Assembly (NCBI RefSeq): GCF_003609635.1
Contig: NZ_MCIA01000001.1
Location: 1-64,000 of the forward strand
From: Lacrimispora algidixylanolytica
Lineage (GTDB): Bacteria > Bacillota > Clostridia > Lachnospirales > Lachnospiraceae
Length of the DNA stretch: 64,000 nucleotides
Direction: 5' to 3'
The position numbers and the translations under genes are program-made. The stretch's first letter is position 1; each line of letters opens with the position of its first letter. The notes under the pieces are model-generated. The model had not been told where the DNA came from and made no database searches. It was given only the letters and a program-made list of their open reading frames with translations. Positions 62,901 to 64,000 of this stretch are shown here, one piece after another.

Positions 62901-63233
62901 ATATACCTCTTCACGACTCTCTTTAAAATGATAAAATTCAAATTCACTTAATGTCAACAGGTCATCATATAATTCCCCAACCTGAACGCTCGTTTCCGCC
63001 GCATTACCATAGCAACATACCCGCTTTACTTTCCTCATACCTCGTAAAATAATGCCATTTCCAAGTTTCCGATTCACAATCCCAATTTTTTCTGCCAACC
63101 GAAAAGCCAAAGACTTTTTTATATTCTGGACCTCAAATTCTTTTTCATTGATCCTATCTTTTAATTTTGCTAACTCACACTCATATAAAGAATTTTCTTC
63201 TTTTAATCTTTCTATTAAAACGTCTCTATTCAT
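59901..63233 (-). CDS. Large multidomain glycosyltransferase (three GT2-like regions)
   Basis: This 1110-residue protein begins with a coiled coil (residues 1-45). A first GT2 domain is near residue 127 (LVSIVLPVYNGGDLLAKSIE, FEFIIVDDGSIDDTPRIIDE, FFTWTSADNIMEKACIE). A degenerate second region is near 525-680 (KLSVITACGSNIGDLRNILL, GEIISIFDSRCYCDDDY). A third GT2 domain is near 808-930 (LLVSVIVPIYNVEDYLERCV, IEVILVDDGSPDECPRLCDA, VAFIDSDDWIEETMLEEL). Multiple GT2 domains suggest a polymerising enzyme adding two sugars alternately. The second region lacks clear DxD residues. It is the upstream partner of the GtrA/GtrB-like group. Confidence 0.88.
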   Translation of the reverse strand: MNRDVLIERLKEENSLYECELAKLKDRINEKEFEVQNIKKSLAFRLAEKIGIVNRKLGNGIILRGMRKVKRVCCYGNAAETSVQVGELYDDLLTLSEFEFYHFKESREEVYHIDLKEVIYPYMKGLVSIVLPVYNGGDLLAKSIESVLKQTYTNFEFIIVDDGSIDDTPRIIDEYALKDSRIRVIHKENERLPKTLSRGFKEARGEFFTWTSADNIMEKACIEKMVTELNDFPDTGMVFANIRLIDEYDNPIVTNGWYADRFRHENVMLPHCMLELNTYTNNYIGAAFMYRAVVAHALEGYSAMKYCTEDYDYWMRINSLFLLRHTCFQEPIYNYRFHSQSLTSRDKELKISENRYRLMLLDSFRREYYMKPMVWVLEGENGKLRDEMQGALLKAGHKVIDKQEAMLYCESMYERTIYMQFGDLRTADNNPGYGYRVYVGETSDKVDTDEWDCLISQNVITVENFLEGHKGWFYFRSAQTMFHFMDAKIKNSFLYSIEQIIESKHEYSKKLSVITACGSNIGDLRNILLSLERQKADKGLYEVIVAVKADELVWANGVLDILQKKGIVVRVRIVVSPINNIVDCYNTAIWAANGEIISIFDSRCYCDDDYVEKVIHCFGLYDDVSGFAMRTRKKGHIGNIVMKAEELKLVGGFARSMKQNETATWTGWEESILLKLKNNNREIIECDQISIHAADDRILGMEDKIESFLNEYFKQLQQLKPYDTWPGNLRQTIVRLSGSLVVDGDHRETLKEIDGLKSVLSKVESDLSVRRNRDFIRQMYSYHFHEREDRVSVLTERGLLSESVLLVSVIVPIYNVEDYLERCVDSILKQTLTNIEVILVDDGSPDECPRLCDAYEVKDKRIKVIHKENGGLSDARNAGLDVASGKYVAFIDSDDWIEETMLEELCYAAEVFNADIAECDFCNVYKDRSVNEMEGTSLYYTATNLEALKCQMGWSYFKCIACNKIYRSFLFSDGKRYPKGKYHEDEFFTHKITYEAKKLVYVDKALYNYDHRRTDSITGSKFNVNGLDAVEAWREKTSFYKSKRLSDLYIRALDLYVWTALNRLELCEKEHISGERVEEVKQWLKKDYAEMVKEVVNEAKLKSVERYMEK

Positions 63234-63256
63234 ATCCCTACCCTATTGTTTTCCTT

Positions 63257-64000
63257 TTATAATAGTTCTCGCTCCAAAACATCAGCAATTCGTTTACATG
63301 CATTTCCATCCCCATAAGGATTCGATGCCTGGCTCATCCTGAAATATTCATCTTTATCATTAAGCAATCGATTAAACTCATGATAAATAGTTTCCTCATT
63401 TGTACCAACCAACTTTAATGTTCCTGCTGCTATCCCTTCGGGTCGCTCTGTTGTGTCCCGCATCACTAATACCGGTTTCCCAAGAGATGGAGCTTCTTCT
63501 TGAATCCCTCCGCTATCCGTCAAAATCAGAAATGAACGTGCTAAGAAATTGTGAAAATCCATAACATCTAACGGTTCTATCAAATGGACCCGGTCACAGT
63601 CTCCCAAAATCTTTCCCGCCGCTTCTCTAACAACAGGATTCATGTGAATGGGATAAATGACTTTAATATCCTGATTCTCTGCTACAATTCTTTTAATTGC
63701 TCGAAACATATGGAGCAAAGGTTCTCCTAAGTTTTCTCTCCTGTGGGCAGTCAACATAATAAGTCGACCTTCTTTAGCCCATTCCAGTTCTTTATGATAA
63801 TAATTTTCCTTTACTGTAGTTTTCAGTGCATCAATGGCTGTATTACCTGTAACATAAATGGTTTCATCCGACTTCTTTTCCTTAAGCAGATGTTCCTTAG
63901 CCATTTGTGTGGGTGCAAAATGATACCTTGCAATAATTCCCACAGCCTGACGATTAAACTCTTCTGGATACGGCGAATAAAGATTATAAGTTCGAAGCCC
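63257..64000 (-). CDS. wecB: UDP-N-acetylglucosamine 2-epimerase, partial
   Basis: The enzyme converts UDP-GlcNAc and UDP-ManNAc, providing ManNAc for surface polymers. The visible 247 C-terminal residues include ARYHFAPTQMAKEHLLKE, GNTAIDALK, IMLTAHRRENLGEPLLHMFR, YPIHMNPVVREAAG, ILTDSGGIQEEAPSLGKPVL and DTTERPEGIAAGTLKLVGTN, all hallmarks of WecB/MnaA. The frame stays open to the right edge: codons before 63943 read RTYNLYSPYPEEFNRQAV, as expected for the family, so the N-terminus lies outside the window. The GTG at 63943 is internal. Confidence 0.94.
   Translation of the reverse strand, partial: GLRTYNLYSPYPEEFNRQAVGIIARYHFAPTQMAKEHLLKEKKSDETIYVTGNTAIDALKTTVKENYYHKELEWAKEGRLIMLTAHRRENLGEPLLHMFRAIKRIVAENQDIKVIYPIHMNPVVREAAGKILGDCDRVHLIEPLDVMDFHNFLARSFLILTDSGGIQEEAPSLGKPVLVMRDTTERPEGIAAGTLKLVGTNEETIYHEFNRLLNDKDEYFRMSQASNPYGDGNACKRIADVLERELL

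Noticed and set aside
63257-63943. UDP-GlcNAc 2-epimerase starting at the GTG at 63943
   Set aside because: The codons further right continue the family pattern to the window edge, so the gene is cut by the window, not started here.
1-64000. CRISPR array or prophage
   Set aside because: No regularly spaced direct repeats, Cas genes, integrase or phage structural genes were seen.

Overview
The window comes from a low-to-mid GC Firmicute of class Clostridia, most likely family Lachnospiraceae (Lacrimispora/Lachnoclostridium-like). The evidence is the SCIFF ranthipeptide precursor with its radical SAM maturase, a TIGR04086-type membrane protein next to yajC-tgt, an spc-type gene order of tsaB/tsaE/rimI/tsaD, long-form HPF beside secA-prfB, and strong AGGAGG ribosome binding sites throughout. 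No phylogenetic test was possible, so the genus is an inference.

Bases 1-30,500 are mostly conserved chromosomal housekeeping, almost all on the minus strand. In order they hold two tRNA-Ser genes; a small unknown gene and an XRE regulator; ispD, tsaD and a ribonuclease Z-like gene; rimI-tsaB-tsaE (the t6A tRNA modification set); tex; a pair of small membrane proteins; lysC-hom-ACT regulator; prfB with its +1 programmed frameshift; secA; divergent hpf; trxB; an SDR; yajC-tgt-scfB-scfA; lspA; a second-type ClpX; an HtrA protease; an LCP cell-wall ligase; and a polyprenyl sugar-phosphate transferase. The secA/hpf intergenic region carries three exact DnaA boxes.

Bases 29,000-40,000 form a first cell-surface glycan locus on the minus strand. 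It contains a polyprenyl glycosylphosphotransferase, three glycosyltransferases, a secondary-alcohol-dehydrogenase-like enzyme, a methyltransferase with an N-terminal zinc motif, an NAD-dependent epimerase/dehydratase and a thiamine-diphosphate enzyme. The last four look like a branched-sugar pathway. A secreted cell-wall-binding-repeat protein follows on the plus strand, then two small coiled-coil genes that converge.

Bases 42,800-64,000 are visibly more AT-rich and contain broken insertion sequences (IS66, IS110 and IS4 type), which marks an acquired or rearranged island. It encodes a second surface polysaccharide system: an aldolase fused to a Rossmann-like domain, a CMP-sugar synthetase, a truncated second CMP-sugar synthetase, a DUF115-type transferase, a TylF-type methyltransferase, an acyltransferase, a nucleotidyltransferase/HAD/kinase trio, a flippase-like protein, a GtrA/GtrB-like pair with three membrane proteins, a 1110-residue multidomain glycosyltransferase, and UDP-GlcNAc 2-epimerase running off the right edge. 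The most interesting possible new biology is here (aldolase plus CMP-sugar synthetase without a visible NeuB) and in the TPP enzyme/secondary-alcohol dehydrogenase cassette.
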